Assembly: GCA_964368625.1 (NCBI GenBank) | Contig: CAYJBH010000012.1 | Coordinates: 1-64,000, forward strand | Source of the DNA: CAYJBH01 sp964368625 | GTDB taxonomy: Bacteria; Bacillota; Clostridia; Oscillospirales; Ruminococcaceae | Direction: 5' to 3' | Length of the DNA: 64,000 nt | Shown: piece by piece, positions 33,842 to 42,656 of the stretch | How the letters are laid out: each line of letters begins with the position of its first letter | Position numbering within the stretch: the stretch's first letter is position 1 | Made by a program: the position numbers and the translations under genes | The notes under the pieces: model-generated | The model's database searches: none | Seen by the model: the letters and a program-made list of their open reading frames with translations, nothing else | Told to the model about the DNA's origin: nothing

Positions 33842-33869
33842 ATTATACAAAAATTTATCTGTTTGTCAA
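33842..33869 (-). promoter_or_regulatory. consensus promoter of the PLP-ABC-GH63 operon
   Basis: On the minus strand TTGACA (33864-33869), a 16-bp spacer and TATAAT (33842-33847). Confidence 0.8.
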
Positions 33870-33978
33870 TAGAATATTTAAAATAAAATTGCTTTTTCTA
33901 AATCTTTATAATAAAGCACAATTACTATTATTTTTATTGTGCACTGCTTACATTATTTTTGCTTATTTAAAATACATG

Positions 33979-34007
33979 TTGAAATATATTGACTAATACT
34001 ATATTAT
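33979..34007 (+). promoter_or_regulatory. promoter of the GntR regulator gene
   Basis: TTGAAA (33979-33984), 17-bp spacer, TATTAT (34002-34007). Transcription would begin near 34014, which rules out translation from the upstream TTG at 33989. Confidence 0.65.
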
Positions 34008-34036
34008 TATATAAGGGTATTGAATCGGAGATGATG

Positions 34037-34723
34037 ATGGAGCCAATAAAACGTATAGGGATACATATTCAGGTTGCAGATGCCATTAAAAAGTACAGCG
34101 AGGAAAACAAACTAAGAACCGGTGATAGATTGCCGTCTGAAAGAGATCTTGCCAGCATGCTGGGAATAAGCCGAGCTACAGTTCGAGAAGGACTACGCAT
34201 GTTGGAAGGAATGGGATATGTTGAGGTAATTACCGGAAAAGGAATCTATATAAAAAATATTATGGATAGCGCCATAGTTTTAAATATATCAAAGGAAACA
34301 GAAAGTGCCGTAGAGCTTTTAGAGATTAAAAAGATAATTGACAGGCACGCAGTAAACGCTGCTATAGATAAAGCAACTAATGAAGAAATCGAGCTAATTG
34401 AAAAACGATTGCTAGCCCTTGAAAATAAATATGCGCAAACAGATACCTGGTTTGAAGAGGATTGGGCCTTTCATTGTGAGATATACAAATGCTGCAAGAA
34501 CGAGATATTATATAACTTTATAACATCAACTATTAATTTCATGACCGAGAGTGGGTGGAGCAATCTGGTAAGCAACAGTGATATTACCTTTGCCGCCTCA
34601 TTACCGCTACATCGAAAATTGTATGAGGCAATTAAGGAGAGAAACAAATCGGAAGGACAAAAGGTTGTAGATAAATTATACGATATTTTGGTTGATGAAC
34701 TAATAACTCTTAATATTAAATAG
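34037..34723 (+). CDS. GntR-family transcriptional regulator with FCD domain
   Basis: This protein of about 228 residues has an N-terminal winged helix (PSERDLASMLGISRATVREGLRMLEG, residues about 30-56). A FCD effector domain follows with metal-ligand-type residues in DWAFHCEIYK and LPLHRKLYEAI. FCD regulators usually bind acidic sugars or carboxylates. Three ATG codons run from 34031. I chose the third (34037) because GGAG is spaced correctly for it. It is divergent from the PLP-ABC-GH63 operon and very likely represses it at TGGTCAGACCA. Confidence 0.88.
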   Translation: MEPIKRIGIHIQVADAIKKYSEENKLRTGDRLPSERDLASMLGISRATVREGLRMLEGMGYVEVITGKGIYIKNIMDSAIVLNISKETESAVELLEIKKIIDRHAVNAAIDKATNEEIELIEKRLLALENKYAQTDTWFEEDWAFHCEIYKCCKNEILYNFITSTINFMTESGWSNLVSNSDITFAASLPLHRKLYEAIKERNKSEGQKVVDKLYDILVDELITLNIK

Positions 34724-34832
34724 CATCTATTTTAAAGCTGAAAAACCTTGAATTTCCAAACTCGGTAAGCAGCTAACATGAACTCATTGGACTAATGTTA
34801 ACTATTTTAATAACAAGAATTTAACCTTTAAC

Positions 34833-34873
34833 AAATGGCTTTATCGTGAACAATGTTCACGATAAAGCCATTT
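34833..34873. terminator. strong terminator-like hairpin after gntR
   Basis: A perfect 19-bp inverted repeat (34833-34851 with 34855-34873) has only a 3-base AAT loop and is followed by TTTTG. The stem is unusually long for a terminator. Confidence 0.7.
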
Positions 34874-34926
34874 TGTGTTGAAGGAATTTCGCCCATTCTC
34901 ACGGCTAACAAGCTTTTAAAAAGTTT

Positions 34927-34956
34927 AAGACTTCTGATTTTCTAGCCAGAGGTCTT
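34927..34956 (+). terminator. second hairpin downstream of gntR
   Basis: AAGACTTCTG (34927-34936) pairs with CAGAGGTCTT (34947-34956) through one G-U pair, followed by TT. It may back up the first terminator. Confidence 0.4.
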
Positions 34957-35040
34957 TTAAGCTGTTTATGATTATATAGAAACTCAAATTATCGAAAATT
35001 ACCGCAAAATATATATTTATTTTAATTTTTAAATTATATC

Positions 35041-35069
35041 TTGACATATATTTTATAATTTGATATAAT
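35041..35069 (+). promoter_or_regulatory. consensus promoter of the ROK-sulfatase-Tct operon
   Basis: TTGACA (35041-35046), 17-bp spacer, TATAAT (35064-35069), an exact match. A strong promoter in front of a repressor gene suggests autoregulation. Confidence 0.8.
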
Positions 35070-35102
35070 GCACCTATAGGATATAAACGGTGGCAATTAA
35101 TT

Positions 35103-36329
35103 ATGATTTTAGGTAAAATTGATAAAGCATTTGGGCGTCCTAATGAAAAAGCAATTGTTCAATACCTTATTAAAAACCCCGGGGCCTCAAGAACACAGAT
35201 AAAGGAAGCACTCTCTACATCAATGGCAACCATTACCAACACGATAGAGATATTAATAAATAATAATTACGTTATTGAAACCGGGCTTCAAAAAGCTGTT
35301 CGTGGCCGTAGCACCATGTTACTAGAGATAAACAAGAATAAGATTAAGTCGGTTGGTATCGGCGTAACCAAGCATATGGTGTGTATCCAGTTGATAGACC
35401 TAAGTGGATTTGTTTACGGAAGCGAAAGCTATCCAATGGATTTCTCTTCGTTTGATAACAACGTTAACAACATCGTTAACGGACTAAAAAAAGTTCTAGA
35501 TAGTAACAGCAATCATCTTGATGATATTTTAGGAATCGGCCTTGCATTGCCGGGTTTTATTGAGTATAACTTTAAGAACCTCGATAAACTTTATATGGAA
35601 GATTGGAAAACCGATAAACTTGTAGAAACTTTGGAAAACACCTTTGGAATAGGGGTTGCTATTTCTTCCGCTTCTACCGCAGCGCTATCAGGAGAGGTTT
35701 ATTTTGGAAGTGCTAAAAAAAGCAGAAATGTTCTTTACCTAAACGTTAGTAGCGGTGGTATTTCTTTTGCACATATTAACGACCATATTGTTGATAAAAA
35801 AATGGATCGAAGGGCACGAGCAATCGGACACACCCTAATCAACTTCACTAATGAGCATTGTAGCTGTGGACAAAGCGGCTGTGTTGAGATGTATCTTAAC
35901 AAGGAGGCGTTAATAGAGAACTACAAAAAGCATTTCGCAGCCGAAAGTTCGTTATACGACGATCATGCTGTAAATCTAGATGAGATAGGATATACCGACA
36001 TTCTTAAGTTGGGACAAAGCGGAGACATTATTGCGGTTCAGGCAATATCGAAATGTGCTACAATTTTCGGCTTCCTAGTTTTTAATTTAGTTGTCACACT
36101 AAACCCCGACCTTGTTGTTTTGGGTGGCAACATAATTGATGAAAGCCAGCTGTATTATGATATGGCTGTTAATACAGCCAACGGAAGGTTACAAAGCCTT
36201 TTGGGTTGCAGCTGCAAGTTTAGTTTAAGAAAGGTTACTCAATCTCTCCTACTTGAAACTAACATAACAGAGGTTGATGCAATTTCGGCAAGTGCCGCAA
36301 CCATAGTATTTGGAAACATTTTTGCATAA
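35103..36329 (+). CDS. ROK-family transcriptional repressor (NagC/XylR-like)
   Basis: This 408-residue protein has an N-terminal winged helix (about 15-70, SRTQIKEALSTSMATITNTIEIL). A ROK sugar-binding domain follows with the zinc motif CSCGQSGCVE near 260. The kinase residues are gone: the phosphate loop reads GIGVTKHM and the usual END motif reads SSAST, so it senses a sugar but does not phosphorylate it. Its effector is probably a substrate or product of the two sulfatases and transporter that follow. It lies 14 bp upstream of the first sulfatase. Ribosome-binding site is weak (GGTGG). Confidence 0.88.
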   Translation: MILGKIDKAFGRPNEKAIVQYLIKNPGASRTQIKEALSTSMATITNTIEILINNNYVIETGLQKAVRGRSTMLLEINKNKIKSVGIGVTKHMVCIQLIDLSGFVYGSESYPMDFSSFDNNVNNIVNGLKKVLDSNSNHLDDILGIGLALPGFIEYNFKNLDKLYMEDWKTDKLVETLENTFGIGVAISSASTAALSGEVYFGSAKKSRNVLYLNVSSGGISFAHINDHIVDKKMDRRARAIGHTLINFTNEHCSCGQSGCVEMYLNKEALIENYKKHFAAESSLYDDHAVNLDEIGYTDILKLGQSGDIIAVQAISKCATIFGFLVFNLVVTLNPDLVVLGGNIIDESQLYYDMAVNTANGRLQSLLGCSCKFSLRKVTQSLLLETNITEVDAISASAATIVFGNIFA

Positions 36330-36343
36330 ACGGAGATATTTCT

Positions 36344-37744
36344 ATGAGCAGAAAAAACATTCTTTTTCTATTTCCCGATCAACACCGCGCAGATTGGATG
36401 CCAAAACACGATAAACTATCAGGTAGCTTTCAGCACAACGCCTCACTAGATATGCCAACATTACGCGGCATAATGGATAAAGGCTTTGTTTTCACAAACG
36501 CCATGACACCCTCTCCGCTTTGTGCACCCGCAAGGAGCTGCCTTGCATTTGGTAGCAACTATCAATGTTGTGACGTTCCCAACAACCTAGTAAATCTGCC
36601 GGAGGAGAGACAGACTTTTTATAACGTTTTAAAGGATAACGGCTATCATGTTTTAAGCTGTGGCAAACTTGATGTTCATAAAGGAACTAAATTCTGGGGC
36701 GAAAACGGTTGGGTTGAAAGCCTTGAAAAAATTGGTTTTACAAACGCAATCGACAACGAGGGAAAAATCGATACTATAATTGGTGAAATGTCTGTAGACG
36801 CCTCTAGCCCCTCGGGTATGTTTAGCCGATTGGTTAACCCCGAAAAAGAGCACCGCCGCGGACCCTACATAAACTATCTCTATGGTAAAGGCCTTGCCGA
36901 TTATCATATCGATGATATGAACAGGCGTAACACCGATGGCAGAGATATAGCACTAACCGAGCTTGATGATGATAGCTACTGCGACAACTGGCTAACCCAA
37001 AATGGAATAGATTTATTGGAAAAGGTACCTAACGGTGAGCCGTGGTTTTTACAGGTAAACTTTACCGGCCCTCACGATCCATGGGATATCACAGCTTCAA
37101 TGAAGGAACGGGTTAAAGGACTGCGTTTCGACCCACCAATACAAGGGGATGAACGCTTTGAAGAAAAAGATTTAATTATCCGCTCTCATTACACAGCTAT
37201 GTTAGAAAATATCGACGACAACATAAAAAAACTGTTAGACACAGTTGAAAAAAGAGGAGAATTAGAGAATACAATAATAATCTACTCCTCCGATCATGGC
37301 GAAATGCTTGGAGAATTTGGAAAATACGGAAAATGTGTACCAAACAGAGGTTCGGTCAATATCCCGTTAATAATCTCCGGTTCCGAAGTGCCCGAAGGTA
37401 AAAGTTGTGCTATGGTACAACTGCAGGATATTTCAACAACAATTTTATCTGCCTGTGGGTTGGAACACCAGCCCTTCCCCGATTCGCACAACCTTTTAAA
37501 CATCGCACAAAGCAAACTTATGTCGATAAGAGATGCTCAGGTAAGTGCTCTCGCCGGCTGGTATTGCATAAATGATACCCGATACAAACTTATGGTAGAC
37601 AAGGATAATTCTGTAAAACTTTACGATATCGTTAACGATCCTTTAGAGTTAAATGATATTTCCAGCGAAAACCAAGAAATAGTGAACGAGCTAAAGGATA
37701 AGTATCAGATGCTTAACGAATCTATAAAGCTCTGTAATAATTAA
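36344..37744 (+). CDS. Cys-type sulfatase, probably cytoplasmic
   Basis: This 466-residue alkaline-phosphatase-superfamily sulfatase has the formylglycine motif C60-A-P-A-R. C60 would be oxidised by an anaerobic maturase (anSME) that is not in the window. Metal and substrate residues appear in LFPDQHRAD near 10 and YSSDHGEMLGE near 310. The C-terminal DIVNDPLELNDIS is usual for family S1. The N-terminus (MSRKNILFLFPDQ) starts at the catalytic domain without a signal peptide, so desulfation should happen inside the cell. It is followed by the tripartite transporter. ATG start behind GGAG. Confidence 0.9.
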   Translation: MSRKNILFLFPDQHRADWMPKHDKLSGSFQHNASLDMPTLRGIMDKGFVFTNAMTPSPLCAPARSCLAFGSNYQCCDVPNNLVNLPEERQTFYNVLKDNGYHVLSCGKLDVHKGTKFWGENGWVESLEKIGFTNAIDNEGKIDTIIGEMSVDASSPSGMFSRLVNPEKEHRRGPYINYLYGKGLADYHIDDMNRRNTDGRDIALTELDDDSYCDNWLTQNGIDLLEKVPNGEPWFLQVNFTGPHDPWDITASMKERVKGLRFDPPIQGDERFEEKDLIIRSHYTAMLENIDDNIKKLLDTVEKRGELENTIIIYSSDHGEMLGEFGKYGKCVPNRGSVNIPLIISGSEVPEGKSCAMVQLQDISTTILSACGLEHQPFPDSHNLLNIAQSKLMSIRDAQVSALAGWYCINDTRYKLMVDKDNSVKLYDIVNDPLELNDISSENQEIVNELKDKYQMLNESIKLCNN

Positions 37745-37762
37745 AGCATTTTATTTCACCTC

Positions 37763-37831
37763 GCAACACAGTCTGTTGCCCCATAGGTATTATTGATAAG
37801 GTATCAGGATAACAACCTTAACTTTATCAAT
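37763..37831 (+). promoter_or_regulatory. two hairpins upstream of tctC
   Basis: GCAACA (37763-37768) pairs with TGTTGC (37774-37779), and ATTGATAA (37792-37799) with TTATCAAT (37824-37831). They fill the 117-bp gap before the binding-protein gene and may tune its mRNA level. Confidence 0.4.
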
Positions 37832-37861
37832 TTACAAATAATACATAAAGAGGAGAATTCT

Positions 37862-38827
37862 ATGAAAAAGTTTATAAGCATGTTACTCTCAACGTTATTA
37901 GCACTCACACTACTTACCGGTTGTGGCGGTTCCTCCGAAATTACGGCTGACAACTATTTTGATGAACCGATAACATTTTTAGTCCATGCAGGAGCCGGTG
38001 GAAACCTCGATATTAAGGTTAGAATTGTTGCAAAGTATCTTGAAGAACAAACCGGCCAAACAATGATAGTAGAAAATCTTGCCGGAGCCGGTGGAGCTAC
38101 AGCTGCTGTAGAGTATCTAAAAGAAGAACCAAACTCAAGAAAAATTTTGGTGCTGGGAGATGCCATGTTTAGCATAGTTCCGCACACCGCAGAGGTAACC
38201 TTCACAAAGGAAGACTATGCGCCTTTCATTGGGTTGGATTCAGTTAAAGCAGGTCTATTTGTTGACCCCAACATATACCCGGATTTAGATTCTTATATAG
38301 CCGCAGGAACAGACGGTGAAGTTATCTTCGCAGACAACGGTAAAGCAAGTGGCTCCTTCCTTGCACCTGCTATGCTACACGAAGCAGCAGGGCTTAACTA
38401 TCAAGGTTTAACTGTTGATAGCGCTGCTGAGGGTCTCACCAATGTATATGCGGGACATGTTGATGCGGCATGGGCAAGCATGGGCTTGGGTGAACAATAT
38501 GTAAACGAAGGCACACTAATACCATTGGTTACCTTTGCACCTGAAGCATACACCTATGATAATGGAACCGTTATCCCCAGCTGTATAGAGCTTGGTATCG
38601 ATGTTACACATCAGAACTTCTTATACTTTGGTCTACGCAGTGGTTCAGACGAAGCACTTCTAGACATGCTTTACAACGAGTTTAACACCGTTTACCAAAA
38701 CGAAGAATTCATTGCCGAAATGGACAATGCCGGCGTTACTTTGTTACCGCTAGACGCTGAAGGAATTGATGAGTTTGTAAACAAATCCATAAGCGACATA
38801 AGTAATTACTATGAAAGCAACCAATAA
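37862..38827 (+). CDS. tripartite tricarboxylate transporter binding lipoprotein (TctC family)
   Basis: This 321-residue lipoprotein has the signal peptide MKKFISMLLSTLLALTLLTG and lipobox LTGC. A Bug/TctC receptor domain follows with ITFLVHAGAGGNLDIKVRIVAKYLE and IVENLAGAGGATAAVEYL. It would capture a carboxylate outside the membrane and hand it to TctA/TctB. I chose the ATG at 37862 because AGAGGAG precedes it and the signal peptide starts there; an in-frame ATG at 37793 adds unconserved residues. It lies between a sulfatase and its membrane partners. Confidence 0.9.
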   Translation: MKKFISMLLSTLLALTLLTGCGGSSEITADNYFDEPITFLVHAGAGGNLDIKVRIVAKYLEEQTGQTMIVENLAGAGGATAAVEYLKEEPNSRKILVLGDAMFSIVPHTAEVTFTKEDYAPFIGLDSVKAGLFVDPNIYPDLDSYIAAGTDGEVIFADNGKASGSFLAPAMLHEAAGLNYQGLTVDSAAEGLTNVYAGHVDAAWASMGLGEQYVNEGTLIPLVTFAPEAYTYDNGTVIPSCIELGIDVTHQNFLYFGLRSGSDEALLDMLYNEFNTVYQNEEFIAEMDNAGVTLLPLDAEGIDEFVNKSISDISNYYESNQ

Positions 38828-38844
38828 ACCTTAACACGGAGATT

Positions 38845-39294
38845 ATGATGCTAAAAATTAAAACCCATCTGGTTGGCGGTATATTCACAGCGGTAATAGC
38901 AGTAATACTTCTGCTATTACTCCCAAGCCAAATCGGCGATGAGCTGATGCTTCCTAAAGGGCAGATAGCCTCAAATTTTGTTCCTACGCTTCTGTTATAC
39001 CTTATGTTAGGCTTGAGCATTTTATTAATAATACAAAGCCTGTTTTTCAAGATTGAACATATTGTTGAGATTAGTATTTCTGAGGTTAGGGATGTTGGAG
39101 TCTTCACACTTAACCTATTGGTAAGCGTAATTCTGTTCCACCTGTTGGGTTTTATAGTTTCCATGATTGCCATGTGTGCAATGACTTTCTTGCAGCTAAA
39201 ATGCAAACGAAAGAGTATTTATATTACTAGTGCGGCATTAATTGTAGTGGTATATTTTTCATTTACAACACTACTCAATGTTCCACTTCCATAG
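38845..39294 (+). CDS. tripartite tricarboxylate transporter small membrane subunit (TctB family)
   Basis: This 149-residue protein has four predicted membrane segments, the usual TctB/DUF1468 layout, and lies between tctC and tctA. It is the small membrane subunit of a secondary, ion-driven carboxylate importer. Two ATG codons (38845, 38848) stand behind GGAG; the second has better spacing. Confidence 0.85.
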   Translation: MMLKIKTHLVGGIFTAVIAVILLLLLPSQIGDELMLPKGQIASNFVPTLLLYLMLGLSILLIIQSLFFKIEHIVEISISEVRDVGVFTLNLLVSVILFHLLGFIVSMIAMCAMTFLQLKCKRKSIYITSAALIVVVYFSFTTLLNVPLP

Positions 39295-39312
39295 TGCGGG
39301 GAAGGAAAAACA

Positions 39313-40806
39313 ATGATAACAGATTTACTATCCGGTTTTACCCAGCTTTTAAGCATCGAAAATTTCCTTTTTATTAACATAGGTGTTTTTCTTGGCATAA
39401 TCTTTGGTGCTATCCCCGGCTTAAGCGGTTATCTTGGCATTGTTATCCTAATGCCAATAACCTATAGCATGAGCCCTCTCTCAGGTATTTCAATGCTCAT
39501 CGCCATCTACTGCGGCGGTGCTTACGGCGGCTCTATAAGTGCAATCCTTCTCGGAACTCCCGGAAGCAACGAAGCCGCTGCAACCGTTTTAGACGGTTAT
39601 CCTCTCGCAAAGCAAGGAAAGGCAAAAAGAGCTCTTGAAGCTGCACTCGTAGCTTCAACCATGGGTGGTATTATTAGCTCGCTATGTCTACTCTTTGCAG
39701 CTCCTGCTATTTCACAGCTAACGCTATCTTTTGCCGCACCTGAATATTTTGCGGTTTCTATCTTTGGTGTTTCAATTATTGCAGGTGTAAGCGGTAAAAG
39801 TATTGTTAAGGGTTTAATCTCCGGCTGCATAGGCTTTATGATTTCCATGGTTGGAATGGATAGCCTTAGCGGAATCTATCGTTTCACCTTTGGTAACCTT
39901 GAGCTTTCGTCCGGTTTTAACACCATAGGGGTAATGTTGGGTGTTTTTGCTCTCCCTGCTGTTTTTGAAAAGATAGAGAAAAAATTATATAAAGACGGCT
40001 CAACCGTAGATATCGAGATAGACAAGGAAAAAGGGTTTGGCTGGAGCGATTTTAAAAAACACTTTGCAACCATGTTAAAATCTTCAGGTATCGGAGTTGG
40101 AATTGGTGCTCTACCCGGTGCCGGTGCCGCTGTTGCAGCCTTCGTTAGTTATAACGAGGCAAAACGCGTTTCTAAACATCCCGAAGAGTTTGGCAAGGGT
40201 TCAATAGAGGGAGTTGTTGCGCCTGAATCCGGAAACAATGCGGTTACCGCCGCCTCGCTAATCCCACTGTTAACTCTCGCCGTTCCCGGCAGTGCGGCAG
40301 CAGCTGCTCTTACCGGTGCACTTATGATACATGGCATGGTTCCCGGCCCTCAACTTTTCTCTACCCAAGGCCCTGCAATGTATGCTATACTTATAGGTGT
40401 TCTATTTGCCAACATATTTATGCTTGTTCAGGGTAAATTGCTTGCGAGGTTTTTTGCTAAGATATCTAAGGTTCCCCAGATGGTTCTTATACCGGCACTA
40501 TTAATATTCTGTTTTGCCGGAGCCTTCTCGGCTGCTAACTCGGAATTCAACGTATCTGTTTTGCTTGCATTCGGAATTTTTGCCTATATATTCACAAAGC
40601 TTGACTTCCCAACAGTACCGTTGGTTTTGGGTATGATTCTAGGTCCAATTGCCGAAACAAACCTTAGAAACTCTCTAATTATGTCTGGCGGATCTTTTTC
40701 CATTTTCTTTACTCGACCCATAAGCCTTGTTATCCTAATACTAGCTGTAGTATTTATAGTTATTTTAAGAAGACAGGCAGTGAAGTTAGAAAAAATGGCA
40801 AAGTAA
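39313..40806 (+). CDS. tripartite tricarboxylate transporter large membrane subunit (TctA family)
   Basis: This 497-residue protein has about twelve membrane segments. It carries both TctA signatures: GAIPGLSGYLGIVILMPITY near 33 and GIGIGALPGAGAAVAAFVSYNE-like near 260, plus PESGNNAVTAASLIPLLTLAVPGSAAAAAL. It forms the transport channel with TctB. Known family substrates are citrate, tartrate and other carboxylates. Placement between two sulfatases suggests the cargo is a sulfated, acidic compound. ATG start behind GGGGAAGGA. Confidence 0.93.
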   Translation: MITDLLSGFTQLLSIENFLFINIGVFLGIIFGAIPGLSGYLGIVILMPITYSMSPLSGISMLIAIYCGGAYGGSISAILLGTPGSNEAAATVLDGYPLAKQGKAKRALEAALVASTMGGIISSLCLLFAAPAISQLTLSFAAPEYFAVSIFGVSIIAGVSGKSIVKGLISGCIGFMISMVGMDSLSGIYRFTFGNLELSSGFNTIGVMLGVFALPAVFEKIEKKLYKDGSTVDIEIDKEKGFGWSDFKKHFATMLKSSGIGVGIGALPGAGAAVAAFVSYNEAKRVSKHPEEFGKGSIEGVVAPESGNNAVTAASLIPLLTLAVPGSAAAAALTGALMIHGMVPGPQLFSTQGPAMYAILIGVLFANIFMLVQGKLLARFFAKISKVPQMVLIPALLIFCFAGAFSAANSEFNVSVLLAFGIFAYIFTKLDFPTVPLVLGMILGPIAETNLRNSLIMSGGSFSIFFTRPISLVILILAVVFIVILRRQAVKLEKMAK

Positions 40807-40809
40807 CAT

Positions 40810-40915
40810 GTTTTTGCTGCTACCATGAAACAGGGTTTTGCAACCACCATATAACACTGTTTTGCAACTACTATATAACACTGTTTTACAGCTGCCGTTT
40901 TAAGGTAGCAAAAAC
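40810..40915 (+). repeat. tandem 24-bp repeats inside an intercistronic hairpin
   Basis: Between tctA and the second sulfatase, GTTTTTGCTGCTACC (40810-40824) and GGTAGCAAAAAC (40904-40915) can pair and bracket the gap. Inside are two 24-bp copies (40832-40855 and 40856-40879, 20 of 24 identical) and a partial third (40880-40897) sharing the core GTTTTGCAAC. Confidence 0.6.
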
Positions 40916-40945
40916 AAGGTCAACCCCACAAAAAAGGAAATGTGC

Positions 40946-42325
40946 ATGAAAAATATTTTGTTTCTTCTAACCGACGATCAACGTTATAATGCTATTCACG
41001 GCTTAGGTACTAGCCAGCTAAAAACCCCTGTCATGGATAACTTAATAGCAAACGGTGCAACATTCACACAGGCTCATATCCAGGGTGGCACATGTGCTGC
41101 CATCTGTATGCCTAGCCGAGCTATGATAAACACCGGCGTTAATATCTTTTCGCTACAAGACGAGGGTAGCTGCATACCAAACAATCACACCACAATAGGT
41201 GAGACGTTTCAAAAGGCCGGTTACAACTGTTTTGGCACCGGTAAATGGCATAACGGAACCAAGGAGTGCAGCCGCAACTTCACCGATGGCGACAATCTGT
41301 TTTTCGGTGGAATGTGGGACCATTGGAATGTCCCTGCAAACAGTTATGATCCTACCGGTGAATACAAGCAAACAATAAGAGTTTCTCCGGATTTTATGAA
41401 CGCAAATCACTATTTCACCGCACACAGTAACAAGATGAGTAACGGCGTTCACTCCACCGATTTAATTGCCGATACCACCATTAATTATATCAACTCATAT
41501 AGCGATGATAAACCTTTTTACATCTATTCTGCATTTATGGCACCTCACGACCCCAGAACCATGCCGGATGAGTTCTTAAATCTATATAATGCCGATGATA
41601 TCGAATTGCCTCCAAACTATATGGAGCAACACCCCTTTGATTTTGGTGTTTCTGATATTAGAGATGAAAAGCTGGAGCAGACGCCCAGAACCGAAAAGGC
41701 AATTAAAAAGCATCTTGCAGAATATTACGGCATGATCTCACATCTAGATAAACGAATCGGTGATATTATTGAAGCCCTTGAAGCTAAGAACCTTTTAAAA
41801 GACACCATCATAGTGCTTGCCGGAGATAACGGTCTTGCAGTTGGTTCACATGGTCTTATGGGTAAGCAAAACGGGTATGAGCACAGCATAAGAGTACCGC
41901 TTATCATGAGCGGACCTAAAATCCCTAAAGGCGTTAAGATTGATAGCTATGTATACCTTTCAGATATCTTCCCAACCCTTTGTGAGCTACAGGGCATCGA
42001 TATCCCCGCAAGCGTAGAATGCCCAAGCTTTGCAAAAATGTTTACCGATGCCACCCTTAAAACAAGGGAAAGCATGTATTTCGTTTATTCTGATATACTA
42101 AGAATGGTTAAGAATGAGCAATACAAGCTTATTGAATATCGAAACCACATAAATAAGACTCAGCTGTTTGATATTATAAACGATCCGTTTGAGCTTAACG
42201 ATCTATCGTCCAACATCCAATACGAAGAAATAAAGCATAAACTAAAATCACTAATGTCAAAGCACCGCGACGAGCTATCCGAACTAGATAACAACTTTGG
42301 TAAACAGTTCTGGAAAGCTATTTAA
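40946..42325 (+). CDS. second Cys-type sulfatase, probably cytoplasmic
   Basis: This sulfatase of about 459 residues has the formylglycine motif C-M-P-S-R near residue 54, the metal residues in LLTDDQRYN near 8-12, and VLAGDNGLAVGSHGLMGK near 290. The C-terminal DIINDPFELNDLS is shared with the first sulfatase, but the N-terminal active-site regions differ, so the two probably remove different sulfate esters. It has no signal peptide. I chose the ATG at 40946 because AAGGA sits 7 bases upstream; an ATG at 40940 is also in frame. It ends the ROK operon at a strong terminator. Confidence 0.9.
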   Translation: MKNILFLLTDDQRYNAIHGLGTSQLKTPVMDNLIANGATFTQAHIQGGTCAAICMPSRAMINTGVNIFSLQDEGSCIPNNHTTIGETFQKAGYNCFGTGKWHNGTKECSRNFTDGDNLFFGGMWDHWNVPANSYDPTGEYKQTIRVSPDFMNANHYFTAHSNKMSNGVHSTDLIADTTINYINSYSDDKPFYIYSAFMAPHDPRTMPDEFLNLYNADDIELPPNYMEQHPFDFGVSDIRDEKLEQTPRTEKAIKKHLAEYYGMISHLDKRIGDIIEALEAKNLLKDTIIVLAGDNGLAVGSHGLMGKQNGYEHSIRVPLIMSGPKIPKGVKIDSYVYLSDIFPTLCELQGIDIPASVECPSFAKMFTDATLKTRESMYFVYSDILRMVKNEQYKLIEYRNHINKTQLFDIINDPFELNDLSSNIQYEEIKHKLKSLMSKHRDELSELDNNFGKQFWKAI

Positions 42326-42382
42326 AATCCATTAGCTACCAATCCGGTAAATTCAAAAATTTTTCTTACAGCAGGTATTTGC

Positions 42383-42411
42383 AAAAGCTCCACCATCGGT
42401 GGAGCTTTTTT
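42383..42411 (+). terminator. terminator of the ROK-sulfatase-Tct operon
   Basis: AAAAGCTCCACC (42383-42394), loop ATC, GGTGGAGCTTTT (42398-42409), then T-run. Confidence 0.9.
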
Positions 42412-42627
42412 CTCTTTACTGCCAAGGAGTTAAAGATTCCGTTTAGCCTACCTTGCTTTACACCACAAATACTTTGTGTTTAGCAGTTCTAATAGCTGAG
42501 GGCTCTAGGCATTAAATTATTCTACAAGCAAGGCTAGTAATAGTATAACCCTGAAAGCATGATTATTAATTTGCTATATGTTTTAAAGCATTTAATAATA
42601 TTATTTTAATAATATATTTAAAAGGTA

Positions 42628-42656
42628 TTGAAAAACATTTAAATAGCAAATATAAT
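42628..42656 (+). promoter_or_regulatory. promoter of the GH13_18 gene
   Basis: TTGAAA (42628-42633), 17-bp spacer, TATAAT (42651-42656). Confidence 0.7.

Larger units (their letters stand above)
34724..35102 (+). other. intergenic region between GntR and ROK genes
   Basis: It holds two hairpins (34833-34873 and 34927-34956), an AT-rich stretch, and a consensus promoter at 35041-35069 for the ROK gene. I see no coding frame or known RNA in it. Confidence 0.6.

Noticed and set aside
33989..34036. Upstream TTG start for the GntR gene
   Set aside because: It overlaps the predicted promoter; GGAG fits the ATG at 34037.
34833..34873. The 19-bp inverted repeat as an insertion-sequence end or remnant
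   Set aside because: No transposase fragment or target duplication is seen; position after gntR and the following T-run suit a terminator.
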